This document shows positions 47,750 to 58,984 of a stretch of DNA of 64,000 bases, piece after piece. Made by a program: the position numbers and the translations under genes. The stretch is from Kuschelorhynchus macadamiae (Eukaryota > Arthropoda > Insecta > Coleoptera > Curculionidae): the NCBI GenBank assembly GCA_030620095.1, contig JAUTXW010000873.1, forward strand, positions 896,001-960,000, written 5' to 3'. Positions within the stretch are counted from its first letter, which is position 1. Each line of letters opens with the position of its first letter. Under the pieces are notes generated by a model that had not been told where the DNA came from, did not search any database, and saw only the letters and a list, made by a program, of their open reading frames with translations.

Positions 47750-47965
47750 GTAGGAATCAAATATGATGGACAAAATGGCGCCCAATAAAAAAGACAGTAT
47801 ATGCCTTTCTAAGTGACTATGTACTGAACTAAATTGGGTCACACTTCACTATTCCTAATAAAAGGAAAGATTCATAACAAGGGATGTTCCGGGTAAAGAA
47901 AATTTACAGATTTTTAATGAAACCATTGAGGTGGAACCGACAGAATCGCAAGGTTAATAATTATT
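47750..47965 (+). repeat. ATGGCGG repeat copy, right of hAT insertion
   Basis: Continues GGACAAAATGGCGCCCAAT, then CTGAACTAAATTGGGTCACA, TTCCTAATAAAAGG and GTTCCGGGTAAAG. The same ending is found at 54360-54460. Confidence 0.75.
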
Positions 47966-47973
47966 GGCCGTTG

Positions 47974-48424
47974 CTCCTTCCACGCTAACGTGAACGGATC
48001 GTCGGAAAGTCGGTTCACGTTAAATAAGAAAAACGTGTGCTTTTTTTACAGACTTCTACTAATCTAACGTGTGGGTTCACTTTCAGCAGTATAATAGATT
48101 TTGTAAAAAAATCCTTTTTTAAATATAGGCTCGGAAATCGGTTGGCGCGCTACGTTTTTTTTACAGCAAACTTAACCAACCCTAACCTAACCCAACTTTA
48201 AGAAAATAAGTAATCCAAACTTCTATTAAACATAAACTTTGTTAAAAGAAACAAAAAAAAATTTTGTCTTTGTCGGGATTCGAACCCACAACACTGCGTC
48301 TCCAAGCTTCTCGGCGAAAAATATTTAAATAGCTTATATAAGTTGGCGTGAACGTTAATGACGTCGTATCTAGTTTTGCGTGAACCAAACTTTGGAAAGT
48401 TCGTTCACGTTAGCGTGGAAGGAG
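47974..48424. mobile_element. 451-bp miniature inverted-repeat element
   Basis: Ends CTCCTTCCACGCTAACGTGA and TCACGTTAGCGTGGAAGGAG are perfect 22-bp inverted repeats (with adjoining AC/GT), and a second GGTTCACGTTA-like block lies 20-25 bp inside the left end, with a GTGAACC partner inside the right. No target duplication is recognised, so the superfamily is unknown. It contains CCTAACCTAACC near 48181 and a tRNA-like B-box (see next entry). Confidence 0.85.
48265..48315 (-). other. tRNA-like Pol III B-box within miniature element
   Basis: The minus strand reads GAAGCTTGGAGACGCAGTG, then GTGGGTTCGAATCCCGAC, then a T run. GGTTCGAATCC is the canonical B-box / T-arm. The upstream part only loosely resembles an A-box (TCGCCGAGAAGC), and no acceptor stem pairs, so it is not a working tRNA; it may be a SINE remnant. 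Confidence 0.4.
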
Positions 48425-48429
48425 ACATA

Positions 48430-49385
48430 GCGATAATTATAAAAATAACAATACAACTGGATTTGAAACTTTGATAAAAAGGAGCATTTTTTGTTTCTCT
48501 TGTGTATTATTCAGGGACGAACTTACAAAAGGATAAAATATAGTAAACAAATTTTAACTTAAACTTAACTTTTGTGTCTATAAAAGGTGGTTTACATTTG
48601 ATGCTATGCAATCAAAAATGTCATGCAAAGTATTGCACAGGCAATTTCATTGCACAATCATTTACATATATCATGTAAACAATTAAACGCAACGTTTTGA
48701 AGAGCAGGTGTGCCAACTAAAATGAATTTGACATTAAACAGCTGATTAATTTAATTTTGCCTGATAGCTTAATCAGCTTGATGCTTTGTGTTGTTAAAAA
48801 AAGTCATGAAAAATGAATTTTATTTCTGAAAGTGAAAATGTAGTGGATATGCACATTGTCCTCTCAATAATAATAATGACCATTTTTATATGTTGGTACT
48901 TCCCATTTTATCCCAAAATTGCGTGCTATTTCCAATAAAATTAGCTCCGGTTATAATTCAGCAAATGCCACGCAAATAAATTTGCATCAGCTGATCGCAA
49001 AATCACTTATGCGCATGCCTGCGAGCAATTTTTCATTGCATCGCCTATGCGATCTCCTAATGTAATGTAATGTAATGTAACTCCCCTTAAAGTCAAAATA
49101 GTTTAGTATTTTCTACTGTGTGAAACATTTAAATCACTTTTTAACATGCATATGTTACGTTGTATTTAAATGAAATTTCTTTGTATTAACTCATACAAAT
49201 TACTGTTTTTTCAAAGGAAATATAAAAAACTTATTGTTACAAAATAGTGAAACACCTGTTTTGAGGTGTTCTTTTCTTCAAGACATATCGCCGCTGGCAG
49301 GTAATACTCTTTTGTTTTCTAGAAAACGTATAATTATGTTTTTACTTCTCTCATAAAAGGGAAGTATTGTAAACGTAAAAAATCA
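48430..49385. repeat. possible non-autonomous element with ATGCAAT/ATGCGA words and (TAATG)n end
   Basis: From about 48585 (GGTGGTTTACATTTGATGC) to 49085 (TAATGTAATGTAATGTAACT) both ends contain TTACATT next to GATGCAATG or GCGATGCAATG in opposite orientation, suggesting loose inverted ends. The remainder to 49385 is unrecognised AT-rich sequence. Confidence 0.35.
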
Positions 49386-50449
49386 CCCTCCGAGATCTTT
49401 TCAGGTCTTCACGTTTAAAGGTCCCTAGATGACGAAAAACATGTTTTCTCGATTCCGCCGGCGCCGGTCTGTCCGTCTGTTGGTCTATCTGTTCGCGGCA
49501 AAGCTAAAAAACTACTTACCCGATTGACTTCAAATTTTGGTCAATAATTAAGGGTCATATGATGATGACTTGGTAACATTTTGGGTAAAAATTCAATAAG
49601 GCAAAACAAAATGGCGGCCTAGTGAAATGTTAAATACATTATTACTAAGAAAGTGCTTCTTCAATTTATGTCAAATTTTGCACAGCAATCAAGTGTTATA
49701 TAGGAATCAACTGGTAAAATTCTGGTATGAATCCAAGGTGGCGGAACAAAATAGCGGCTTAATAAAATATTTAAAAATTCAACCTAAAAAAACTACTTCA
49801 CTGCTACTACTGCACTGATTTCAAATTGTGTGCCGTAGCAAATTGTAGTACAAAGATGAACTAGTAAAACTGTGGTATTAATTCAAAATGGTGGAACAAA
49901 ATAGACGCCAAATAAATTTTTTCTAATCTGAAAAAAATCATCCTTTCAGGTTTTACATATATCGTCGTATTTTAGCGCCACTAGATGCCAAAAAATATGT
50001 TTTATAAATTCCGTAGGTCCGTCTGTCAGTTTGCCTGTCCGTCTGTCAGTTCGCGGCATAGCTTAAAAACTACTCATCACAGTGTAAAAATATAATATGC
50101 CGGAACAAGATGGTGGCTTAATGAAACGTAAAAAAATATAACTTAAAAACTAATTATCCAATTTGGAGAAAAGTCAAGTATTATGTAGGAATCAACTGGC
50201 AAAATCGAATACGAATACAATATGGAGGAACAAAATGGCGATTTAATAATATGCTTAGAAATTCAGCCTGAAAAAAAGCTACTTAAAGAACTGATTTCAA
50301 ATTGTTCGCCATAACTAACTGTAGTATAGAGATGAACTAGTAAAACTGTGGTACTAATTCAAGATGGCGGAACAAAATGACGGCCAAATAAAATTTTTGT
50401 AAACTAAATATGTATTTTGGATAGGCATTTCGTGTCCCTAATGAATAAG

Positions 50450-51108
50450 TGTAACTTGAATTCGTGGGTTATGGGACTGCAATTAGGTCTAAAGTGAAAC
50501 CACTATTTTCAATTGCAACGTTTCGTGTTACATTAACACTTTTTCAAGCTCTGGGGACGAATTAGATAAATTAGATTAAAAGCCGAAAAACAATCTAATA
50601 GGCTTACCTTGAGTTGATGTGAAAACCTCAATAATGAACATTTACACAATAAATAAATAAACATATACACACTTTACTGACTACGGAACTACACAAACTT
50701 TTAGGACGGACACAGCACGTTTACTTATCAACAACTGAAAGTGTTTGTTTTGGTTTGGGGTTAAGAACAATTACGGCTGAATGCGACTGTAATTGAACCC
50801 CAAACCAAAACAAACACTTTCAGTTGTTGATAAGTAAACGTGCTGTGTCCGTCCTAAAAGTTTGTGTAGTTCCTACGTCAGTAAAATGTGTATATGTTTA
50901 TTTATTTATTGTGTAAATGTCCATTATTGAGGTTTTCACACTAACTCAAGGTAAGCCTATTAGACTGTTTTTCGGCTTTTAATCTAATTTATCTAATTTG
51001 TCCCCAGAGCTTGAAAAAGTGTTAATGTAACACGAAACGTTGCAATTGAAAATAGTGGTTTCACTTTAGACCTTACTGCAGTCCCATAACCCACCAATTC
51101 AAGTTACA
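50450..51108. mobile_element. 659-bp fold-back element
   Basis: Two arms of about 315 bp (50450-50765 and 50793-51108), nearly exact inverted copies, surround a small loop (GGCTGAATGCGACT at the centre). The outer ends are GTAACTTGAATTCGTGGG and its complement. AAATATGTATT occurs both at 50406-50416 and at 51111-51122, a possible target duplication if the element includes 33 more bases on the left. Transcribed, it would form a long hairpin RNA. Each arm holds a hammerhead-like relic. Confidence 0.92.
51009..51043 (+). ncRNA. decayed hammerhead-like motif, right arm of fold-back
   Basis: CUUGAAAA in place of the CUGANGA core, stem II GUGUU/AACAC, GAAAC and GUU, i.e. the 3' half of the hammerhead core is intact and the 5' half has two substitutions. 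The left arm carries the same on the minus strand (50515-50550). Probably an inactive relic. Confidence 0.4.
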
Positions 51109-51954
51109 TATAAATATGTATTATCAATTCCGTCGGTCCACCTGCCGCTTTGTCTGTCTGTCTGTCCGTTCGCGGCATAGCTGAGTAGTTTTACTTATCA
51201 GATTGACTTCAAATTTTAGTCAAAAATTAAGGCTCATATGGGGATGACCTGGTAATATTTTGGTAAAAATGTAAAAACGGAACAAGACGGCGGCGGCTTA
51301 GTGAAACGTTAAAAAGTATTACTTAAAAAACTAATTATGAAATTTACCTCAAATTTTGCAAAAAAATAAAATGTTAAATAAGAACGAATTTGTAACATTT
51401 TGGTATGACTATAACATAGCAAAACAAAATGGCGGCTCAATAAAATATTAAAAATTAAAGTCTGAAAAAACTACTTATTAGATTAATTCCAAATTTTGTG
51501 CAAGCATTAAGTGTGATATAGAGATAACTTGGTAAAGTTGTGTTACGTATCCAACATGGCGGTCAAATAACACGTTAAAAATCTTCTTATTCAACTACTC
51601 TAAATTTTGGAAAAAAATAAATATGATATAAGGATAAGGCGTAACTATTTAAAATGTAAATGCGGGACAGACAGAAAGAAAAAACCACTGCGCGGCAAGC
51701 GTGTTTTTGCATCTTCACCATTTTATAAAAATAAATTACATTGAATGGCTTTTTTTCTTATTACTGAAACGCATTTGACATTTTGTTTTACACAAACAAT
51801 GTAATATAATGTGTTTTTTTGCTTACTCTGATTAAAAAATATAATATAAGTGTGTTGCAAGTTGCTGTGATGTAATATTATATCATATACTACAATATAT
51901 TATACTAACACCTAACCTAAGTACACAGTAACTAAGAAGGTAAAACTTAACAAT

Positions 51955-53735
51955 AAATCATTTATTTTTAAAATCATATTTGTCACTTGTTTGACATTGT
52001 TTTACTAAATTAGGGTTTTCATTGTGTATCTGGTAAAACTTTTCGCAATTCATCACATTAAACTTCAGAATTAACAATGAGCTCAATGTGTCAACTGTTA
52101 AACTTGTTTTTTCTGATGTCCAAATTGCCGTCTTTAGGGAAAAGACTCGTTGAGTCGACACATTTGTGCTAGGCAAACAAAGTAGTTTACTGCACTATGC
52201 AGATGAAATTTTGATGTGGTATCTGTTGTTCCTTAAATTTTGCAAATACTTCCAACCATCGTTGTTCCGTACTAGTCCTTGTTTCTTCCCATTTCTTTAA
52301 AATACTTTGATCTACGTAGTTTGAAACAAAACTTGTTTCATCAAAAACACCTTTTTCATGTAAGTTACTCCTAGGCATCTGCTCCATCATATGTTTGTAA
52401 GTTTGCTATACATCGTCCCATTTTAAAGGCTGTCTCAGCCGAATCCAAGTAAAATTAAACACGTACTGATGCGCATACTTGTCCAAATACTGAATGCAAT
52501 TATGATAAAAATTACGAAGGTGGTCTAGAAAATAATTCCTATCGATTTCACCATTTTCCTCTAGTTTTGTTAGCTCATTTCTTATGCTCAATGGCACAAA
52601 ATTATTCGCAAGTCGGTTTGTATATTTATTTTTTAAATCTATAAACAAATCATCTTTACGGTGTCATTGAATAAAGCAGCCTGGTGGTGTATGAAATTTA
52701 GCCACGGAACACAGCATTCATTGGAAAAAAATGCATATAGTGCTGCAGGACATTTATCTTAAGATAAAAAATACGTTTTCGAAGGCAAATACATTTGTAA
52801 AATTCTTTCTAATGCTGGAAGAAGTGCAAACCATCGTGTTTTGCTCTAGCCTATAATTTTCTTGTATTGCACCTTCGCGTCTACACAGAACTCTTTAAGA
52901 GCTTCTACACGTACGGTGTAGATATAGAAATACGAATATATCTTTGTAACTATATATTCTATATCTACAGGTAACAAATTTGTAGCTGTTTGAATGGCAT
53001 TATGCGTGATGTGTGCTGCGCAACCAACTCCATTTACGTTTCTTCCTAAACCCTCTTGGAATTGGTAGAAAACGTTGCAATGGCCTTCACGTTCAACTCC
53101 GCCAAAATTTGTGTTAGTATTATCGCCACAAAATGCTACCACCTTATCTTTTAGGGCATGTTCTTCAAGGATACCTATCAAGTAATTGTATATGATCTCG
53201 GCGGTTTTACCAGTTAAATTTTTTACATCTAGTATTTTAACGTTTATGCCGGTAACAGGGTGAAAGTACCGCACTAGCATTGGAAATAATTTTATGTCGT
53301 TATGGTTTGATGCATCCGCAAATAAAGAAATAAAAGGCACGTCACTAAGCTCATTTTTAAGAACTTTTAAGGAATAAGGTGCTATGACATTTTTCGCAAT
53401 AGCTTCACATTTTGTTTTAGCACAGCTAAACTTTTTTTCAAATAATTTTTGAAATAATTTATTAGTACATTCCATTGAACGAAAACTCCGATTGTGGGAG
53501 ACCGTATGAAATGCCTTTATAGCTTCTGCTTTTGACAACTCGGCTTCTTTCTCACCATATTATTCAGCTCGAAAGAAACTTGTCAGCGATGCAGATGAAC
53601 CGGCTGCATTTAAGGCTTTTTTGCACCATTGCATTTATTACACCGTTCTGTCGACGGCATCAAATATATTTCTAAAAATGAGAACTCTTTGCATATCTTT
53701 ACTATTTCGTTTTTTCGCGGTCGCCGGTGGCATTG
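51955..53735 (-). pseudogene. hAT transposase, broken
   Basis: Minus strand from about 53735: a short N terminus in which the BED zinc finger is lost, then 230 open codons (53538-52846) with ISLFADASNHNDIKLFPMLV (first catalytic Asp), AFCGDNTNTNFGG (second Asp region) and GCAAHITHNAIQ (the C-x2-H block of hAT enzymes). Further pieces at 52648-52406 and 52390-52187 are shifted. The C-terminal dimerisation region (STNVSTQRVFSLKTAIWTSE, TLSSLLILKFNV) lies at 52176-51958. At least four breaks occur. I found no certain ends. It could be related to the source of the hAT-type short elements, but no shared end was seen. Confidence 0.85.
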
Positions 53736-53739
53736 TAAT

Positions 53740-54325
53740 AGTGTAAGTACCAGTCAATAGATCGAGTAACAATCAATATATGTCAGCGCGCACTAAAGTA
53801 ATGTTAGCTGTATGAAAAACTTACTACGAAAATTAAACTCATAAAATTAAACAAAACACAGCCACAAAATCACAAGCAATACATGAAAAGAAAGGTGTGC
53901 AAAGTACGTTCGACACCACCATCCACTATCCAGTGAGAATTACATTACGATAGATATCCCTTCTATCGTAGAGTAGAAATTGTAGAAGTGAGGGTTATTG
54001 AACATTTTAAGGTAATTCGATAATTTAAGTTTTTTTACGTTACCTTTAATTGCACTTGCTATAAAGAAACTCTTACATTGCATTTTAAATTATGAGTTAT
54101 CGAACGCGCCCCAAACGTACTTCAAGAGCATGTTTTCTCTCACTCCCACCCGCATTCCTCATTTCGGGCGATTATTCCGTTCGGACGGACACATGCTATA
54201 CAACCAGAGATGCAAATACGCGTTCTGCGGGTAAATTTACAATTAATTCAACAGCATAATAATAGTGCTTTTCTATCGACGGCGCGGCGATTATGGAAGG
54301 CAGCTTATACGGGACAGTCCCGCCC
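53740..54325. other. no gene recognised
   Basis: Contains CAGAGATGCAAATACGCG near 54204, loosely mirrored by GCGTGTTTTTGCATCTTC near 51698-51716. These could be degenerate ends of the surrounding hAT element, but their outward direction is wrong for hAT. Confidence 0.35.
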
Positions 54326-54329
54326 AATC

Positions 54330-54475
54330 GGGGACGGTTGGCCGCCTTATAATGTTCCTAAATAACTATGTACGGAACTAAATTCGTTCACACTTGACTA
54401 TTCCTAATAAAAGGAATTATTCATAATGAGAGAAGTTCCGGGTAAAGGAAATTTATCGATCTTTTTATTTTATTT
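54330..54475 (+). repeat. ATGGCGG family ending module
   Basis: CGGAACTAAATTCGTTCACA, TTCCTAATAAAAGGAATT and GTTCCGGGTAAAGG match 47820-47910. Confidence 0.7.
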
Positions 54476-54567
54476 TTAGAAAGTTTTAATTTTGAATTTA
54501 TTAGATTTTTAGAGTTTTAATTTTGACTTATAAACCGAAGCGGCGGATAAAATCTCCATACCAGAAA

Positions 54568-54636
54568 CAGTGGCGTAGCGAAGGGTGGATATGGGTGATA
54601 TATCCACCCCAAGCGCTAAATCTTGCTACGCTACTG
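54568..54636. mobile_element. 69-bp hAT miniature element
   Basis: Ends CAGTGGCGTAGC and GCTACGCTACTG (11 of 12 paired) are typical hAT termini. Flanking octamers ACCAGAAA (54560-54567) and ACCTGAAA (54637-54644) form an 8-bp target duplication with one change. Inside, GGGTGGATATGGG and TATCCACCCC form a second hairpin. Confidence 0.85.
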
Positions 54637-54649
54637 ACCTGAAACGCAG

Positions 54650-56000
54650 GTTCTTTAATTTGTAACTCGACACCAGGCCGAAGGGTCAATGTTAATCTTG
54701 TGGGTATTTTCAACACTAACTGAATGTATTTATTATGTTTATTAAATAAAAGGCAGGAGTCGTTGATACAAATTATCTATTTAAAAGTTCAAGTTGGCGT
54801 TGCACTACAACTGTGCGAATCCAAACTTATCCCACCCACAGACACAATAGGAGGTCATATATTGGCGGTGCTACAGCGCCAATCCTCACACTTCTATGCG
54901 ACATCTTCCATGCGAGTTTTGTCTTTACTGACTTATCAGAAATATTTATTTAATATGGAATGAAAAATATAAAAAGGTCAATGAATAACTTAATTATGCT
55001 AAAATTACAGTTATGGTTAAAAATAGAAATATTCTTGGGCATCTTAATTTTATATCAAAAACTAATATAAAATCGGTATCTAAGGATCAAGAATGAGAAT
55101 TTATGAATTTTTAGTTTTATTTTAAAAAATATAGCGGCGCTAAGATGGCAAAGGAATTTTGTCATTTGTGCCGATTCGATTGAAAATTGGCATGTGGGAG
55201 CATTATGTAGAAGAGCAAATTGTGTATTTTTGTCAATATTTAATATTCAAAAATCAGTTATACACATTTATTACAAGACAAAAAAAACCTGTGGAGCCAG
55301 TTATATAATGCTGGTCGCAGAAAGTAACAGTAAGGTGAAGTACCTCCCGAATTCATTACTCTATTGGTACCCCTCGCTTTTACTCATGTAATAATTATAT
55401 TATTTACTAATCAAATAATATGTATTAATAATTAAATTCAAATGGGGATAATTATTATCCAATGAATTCGTTTTAACTCCATATTTTTAAGGAAGTAATT
55501 GAATACAAAATTGCTATTGCGTTTACGAGTGAAGTAAAAATATTTTCATCACAACGAATTTACTTTAATATTATATTCAAAAATTTCGTAAAAAGCATCA
55601 ATAATGTTTGTTCTAAAACACTTTATTAGAAGAAAATTTTTGAAATCATCTTAGGGGTTTAACATACAGAAAATTGCAACAGTAGAGGTCTGTGTGAAAA
55701 ACGATACATGTTATCTAGAAATATTTCTAATAAAGCATTTAAAATTATTTTACAGCTAAACAATGAATATTTGCTTATTAAAATAATGTTTCATAGCTGT
55801 GATACGGCGAAAAATGTGGTCTTTCTTCTTCATTAGAATATTCGTTTCAAATTTCGCAATCAGTCTTTAAACTAAATTCTAAACACTTTTTCGAAATAAC
55901 TCTCCAATATTTAGTCCTCTAATCCTGTTTTTATCGCGTCATGTCGGATTTTATTTTTTCAAAACCCTGTATGGTCTAAGTTTTAACACTGTTCATACCC
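54650..56000. other. no gene recognised
   Basis: AT-rich non-coding sequence; short readings at 54724-54963 and 55194-55391 have no recognisable domain. Confidence 0.45.
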
Positions 56001-56005
56001 CAAAT

Positions 56006-56088
56006 TTTATCAACAATAATTTTTGAGAAATAAAGAATAAAAAAGTATATACATGGATGTCTATAGTGTATACCTATATAACTTATAA
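56006..56088 (+). repeat. direct repeat, left copy, beside mariner-type element
   Basis: About 83 bp (TTTTTGAGAAATAAAGAATA, AAAAAGTATATACATGGATG, GTATACCTATATAAC) closely matching 57850-57930. Confidence 0.85.
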
Positions 56089-56094
56089 AATATA

Positions 56095-57841
56095 CAGGGT
56101 GGTGCGAATTATAATCGGGAAACTTCGGCAGCGTATTTAGCAGATAAAAATAAGTAAAAAAGTTCATATAAATGTGGGTCTTAAAATGCCTCGTTTCGGA
56201 GATAGAGGGTGTTGAAATCTTGGAAAAAAAATCGTTTTTTTTTTGTATTTTTTAATAAGGTTTTCCAGATTTTGCTTTCAAACTTGATCGGTATTATTGT
56301 CAATAAAAAACGAACTTATTGACTTTAATAACTTGTTTTTGTTTAGTCAGTAGCGTTCGTGAGATCGTTTTAATTAATTTAAATAATAAAAAAACGGTAC
56401 GCCACTGGTTTCTCGCAATTCTAATAATACACTTAAATACACCATTTAAAATTTAACAAAAATTGTCTCTTGAGTGTTTTCGTTAAAATGAACCGTTTTC
56501 GAGAAAAACAATTTTTTTCGTTTTAAAAGGCGTCTAATATCTAATGCTTTTTAATCAAAATTAAGCTATTTAGTTGTTATTACAGAAACAATTTTTACAG
56601 AACAATTCCAGGTATCAACACATTTACAACAAATAATTCTACGATACTAATACTTGCTGGGAAAGTGTTCCCGAGTACCTACGTACTAAATAAAACACTA
56701 AATAAGGCAGTCAAAGCTAGTTTTAAAATTGATTATTATACACGCTCAAAAGAAGTGTACCAGCGTCCGGGAAAATTACTGTTACATCAGTTTACTACGT
56801 TTAACCCATAATGTGCTCGACCGCTATCCATTTGAAACCAAGCTTCTTGTCTTAAGTTAAGAGGAATTTCTTCCAAATAATTTACTACGTCATTTTCCAG
56901 AAAATGTAAAAATAATTGAGAGTTAAGCCGAGGAGGTAGAAAATGAGGACCACAAAGATGATTGTCTTGGACTCCCAATCACACATTTTCAGTGAACTCG
57001 TTTTGAAATGAGCGAGGCCTAATTTGATGTGGATTTTCATGCGACTTCACATTTAAGTTATAAAAATTTACTATACCTCGTCTCGTAAACGTTGCTTCAT
57101 CGGTCCAAATAATTTTATTTAAAAATGTGTTGTCTGCATCAACTGACCTTAGAATCAAATTGCAAAAGTTACTTTTTAGAACTTTGATCCAAACGTCAAA
57201 ATTTGAAAACAAGTTGCAAGGCATGGCCAACTCTTCGAAATAATCGGTATCAAATAAGAGCGGCAATTAATTCGTTGCGCCAAAGTTATAAATGCATAGA
57301 AGTTAAAGGTATGCATTTGGAACATTTTTATAGTATTTTACTATTATTATAATTAATATCACTATTATTCATTTTAGTGGTTATTAACATTATTATTTGT
57401 TGTAAATAAGATATAACCTGGAATTGTTCTGTGAAAATCCTGTAATGTACTACCTATTGGTTAATTTAATATCATTATAATTAATTTTTAGTTGTTAGTA
57501 ACATTATTTATTGTAAATGTGCTAACACCTGCAATTTTTTTGTAAAAATGTTATAATAATGAAAAAAATAACCACTTAAAAATGAATCTAAGTAGCGCTA
57601 TTTACTTAATTTTGATTTACAAGCTTTAGATATTAGGCGCACATTAATACGAAAAAAAATTTTTTCTCGAAAAAACAAACCTTCATAAAAAATACAAAAA
57701 ACGATTTTTTTTTCAAGATTTCAACACCCTGTATATTCGAAACGAGGCATTTTAACACACACATTTATATGAACTTTTTTACTTATTTTTATCTGCTAAA
57801 TATGCTGCCGAAGTTTCTCGATTATAATTTGGACCACCCTG
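56095..57841 (-). mobile_element. mariner-type transposon, internally deleted
   Basis: Ends CAGGGTGGTGCGAATTATAA and TTATAATTTGGACCACCCTG, flanked by TA. Inverted arms of about 175 bp share AAACTTCGGCAGCGTATTTA, a TAAGTAAAAAAGTTCATAT stretch and GGGTGTTGAAATC with scattered differences. The transposase between them is incomplete. It is an older, non-autonomous copy of the same broad group as 7219-9241 and 35768-38125. Confidence 0.92.
56787..57266 (-). pseudogene. mariner-type transposase fragment lacking the third catalytic residue
   Basis: Two adjoining readings: 57266-56979 with IIWTDEATFTRRGIVNFYN (first Asp) and HENPHQIRPRSFQNEFTENV, and 56978-56787 with DNHLCGPHFLPPRLNSQLF, YLEEIPLNLRQEAWFQMDSG and AHYGLNVV (second Asp). 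After that the homology stops: the WPARSPDLTPLDFF block and the N-terminal DNA-binding region are gone. No active enzyme is possible. Confidence 0.85.
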
Positions 57842-57849
57842 TATAATTT

Positions 57850-57930
57850 CTTATCAAGAATCATTTTTGAGAAATAAATAATAAAAAAGTATATACTACG
57901 GGTGTATGGTATATACCTATGAAATATATA
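57850..57930 (+). repeat. direct repeat, right copy, beside mariner-type element
   Basis: TTTTTGAGAAATAAATAATA and AAAAAGTATATACTACGG with TATATACCTATGAA match the left copy at about 85-90% by eye. Confidence 0.85.
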
Positions 57931-58900
57931 ATTTCTGAGATTTGGCATTCCGAATTAAATATCTGCTTATCCGCTATAACTACTTAAGTAGTATCAAATA
58001 TTTTAAACAACGGGACTCTAAAACGGTTATTTTTTGCATGCATGAGAGCCATTAGACGATTTATTCAAACTTATATAAGTGCAAAAAAGAAATTTATACA
58101 TTATTTGTTCCAACGCCATATATTTACAAAGTATAAATATCAGAACAAACGAACTAGAAAGAAAATAAATGTTATTAATAAATACATGTTTAAACTATTA
58201 TTAATAAAAAATCGGTAAGGTCGCTTTACCTGAAACTTTCCTCGTAACGGATTCAACCACATGCATAAAACACAGTTTATATCGAGGTTTATATATACAT
58301 ATAGTTATTTAATAATAACATGTATCGCTTTTCTTGATAAAGTTAAAATTTCATTATGAGGAAAGTTCTGTTAAAGGGGTTTTACCTTATTTGTGTACCC
58401 AAGTACCCAGAGCTTATTTTATAATAAAACTCTTGTATTATTACAATATCTATGCCAAATAAATATATGTATATTCAAACTATGTTGCCTGTGTGCGGAA
58501 AATTTTGTTACAAAGTATGTTCTAGGTAAAGACCAGTTTACAAATCTTTTAATTTTTTTTTTCATATTTATTTTGTCTATATTATATAATTTTCTTTTTT
58601 CGTTTTTGCTAAATTTTTATACTGTTTTCATCAAGTCGAAAGTTACCGTTCTCTTGTATATTTATATTGCTCTTGCGCAAATAAGAATTTATAACCATAC
58701 ATGTGTTTTATTTCATTATGTAACAATAATTCAGGTGGAAGCAGATATACGTTTTTCTTCTCCAAGAATTTTATTGTCCAGATCTGTCATACATACATAC
58801 AAACATTCAATCATTTACTATACTTATTTTAATAAACCCACTGCTTAGATATTCCAGTATAGCATTTTTCAGTTTTGTTTTTCTTTTTTATTAATTTATT
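57931..58900. other. no gene recognised
   Basis: A 151-codon plus-strand reading (58393-58848) is hydrophobic and AT-driven with no domain or homology I recognise. GAAACTTTCCTCGTAAC near 58235 and GAGGAAAGTTCTGTTAAAG near 58357 resemble the ATGGCGG family ending module. Confidence 0.4.
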
Positions 58901-58984
58901 TTCGTAACATAGAACGGAAGCTTTCACGGCTTTGGTCAATTAAGAAATCATGGTTCTTGGGATTAGACCGTAATTGGAATTACT

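Larger units (their letters stand above)
49390..51720 (+). repeat. ATGGCGG degenerate tandem array
   Basis: The longest copy of the family. After a header (TGTTTTCTCGATTCCGCC, GTCTGTCCGTCTGTTGG, TTCGCGGCAAAGCTAAAAAA) come repeated monomers of roughly 130-165 bp built as GATTGACTTCAAATTTTGG, TAAGTGTTATATAGG, GATGAACTGGTAAAA, ATTCAAGATGGCGGAACA and AAAATGGCGGCTTAATAAAA. Headers recur near 49930 and 51120, so at least three array blocks are chained. A fold-back element splits the array at 50450-51108. It encodes no protein. Confidence 0.82.

Noticed and set aside
48265..48315. tRNA gene on the minus strand
   Set aside because: Only the T-arm/B-box is good; no acceptor stem or proper anticodon arm pairs, so it is treated as a relic.
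49390..51720. CRISPR-like array
   Set aside because: Repeats are long, degenerate and without unique spacers, and the DNA is eukaryotic.
51698..54225. Inverted ends of the hAT transposase element (TTTGCATC / GATGCAAA)
   Set aside because: The similarity is short and its direction does not fit hAT termini, which start CAG or TAG at the outside; no 8-bp duplication was found.
54528..54716. 62-codon minus-strand reading
   Set aside because: It runs through the 69-bp hAT miniature element, so it is a chance open frame.
58393..58848. 151-codon hydrophobic plus-strand reading
   Set aside because: Composition follows AT-rich DNA (Phe, Ile, Leu, Tyr), with no signal of constraint, no family match and no neighbours to support a gene.
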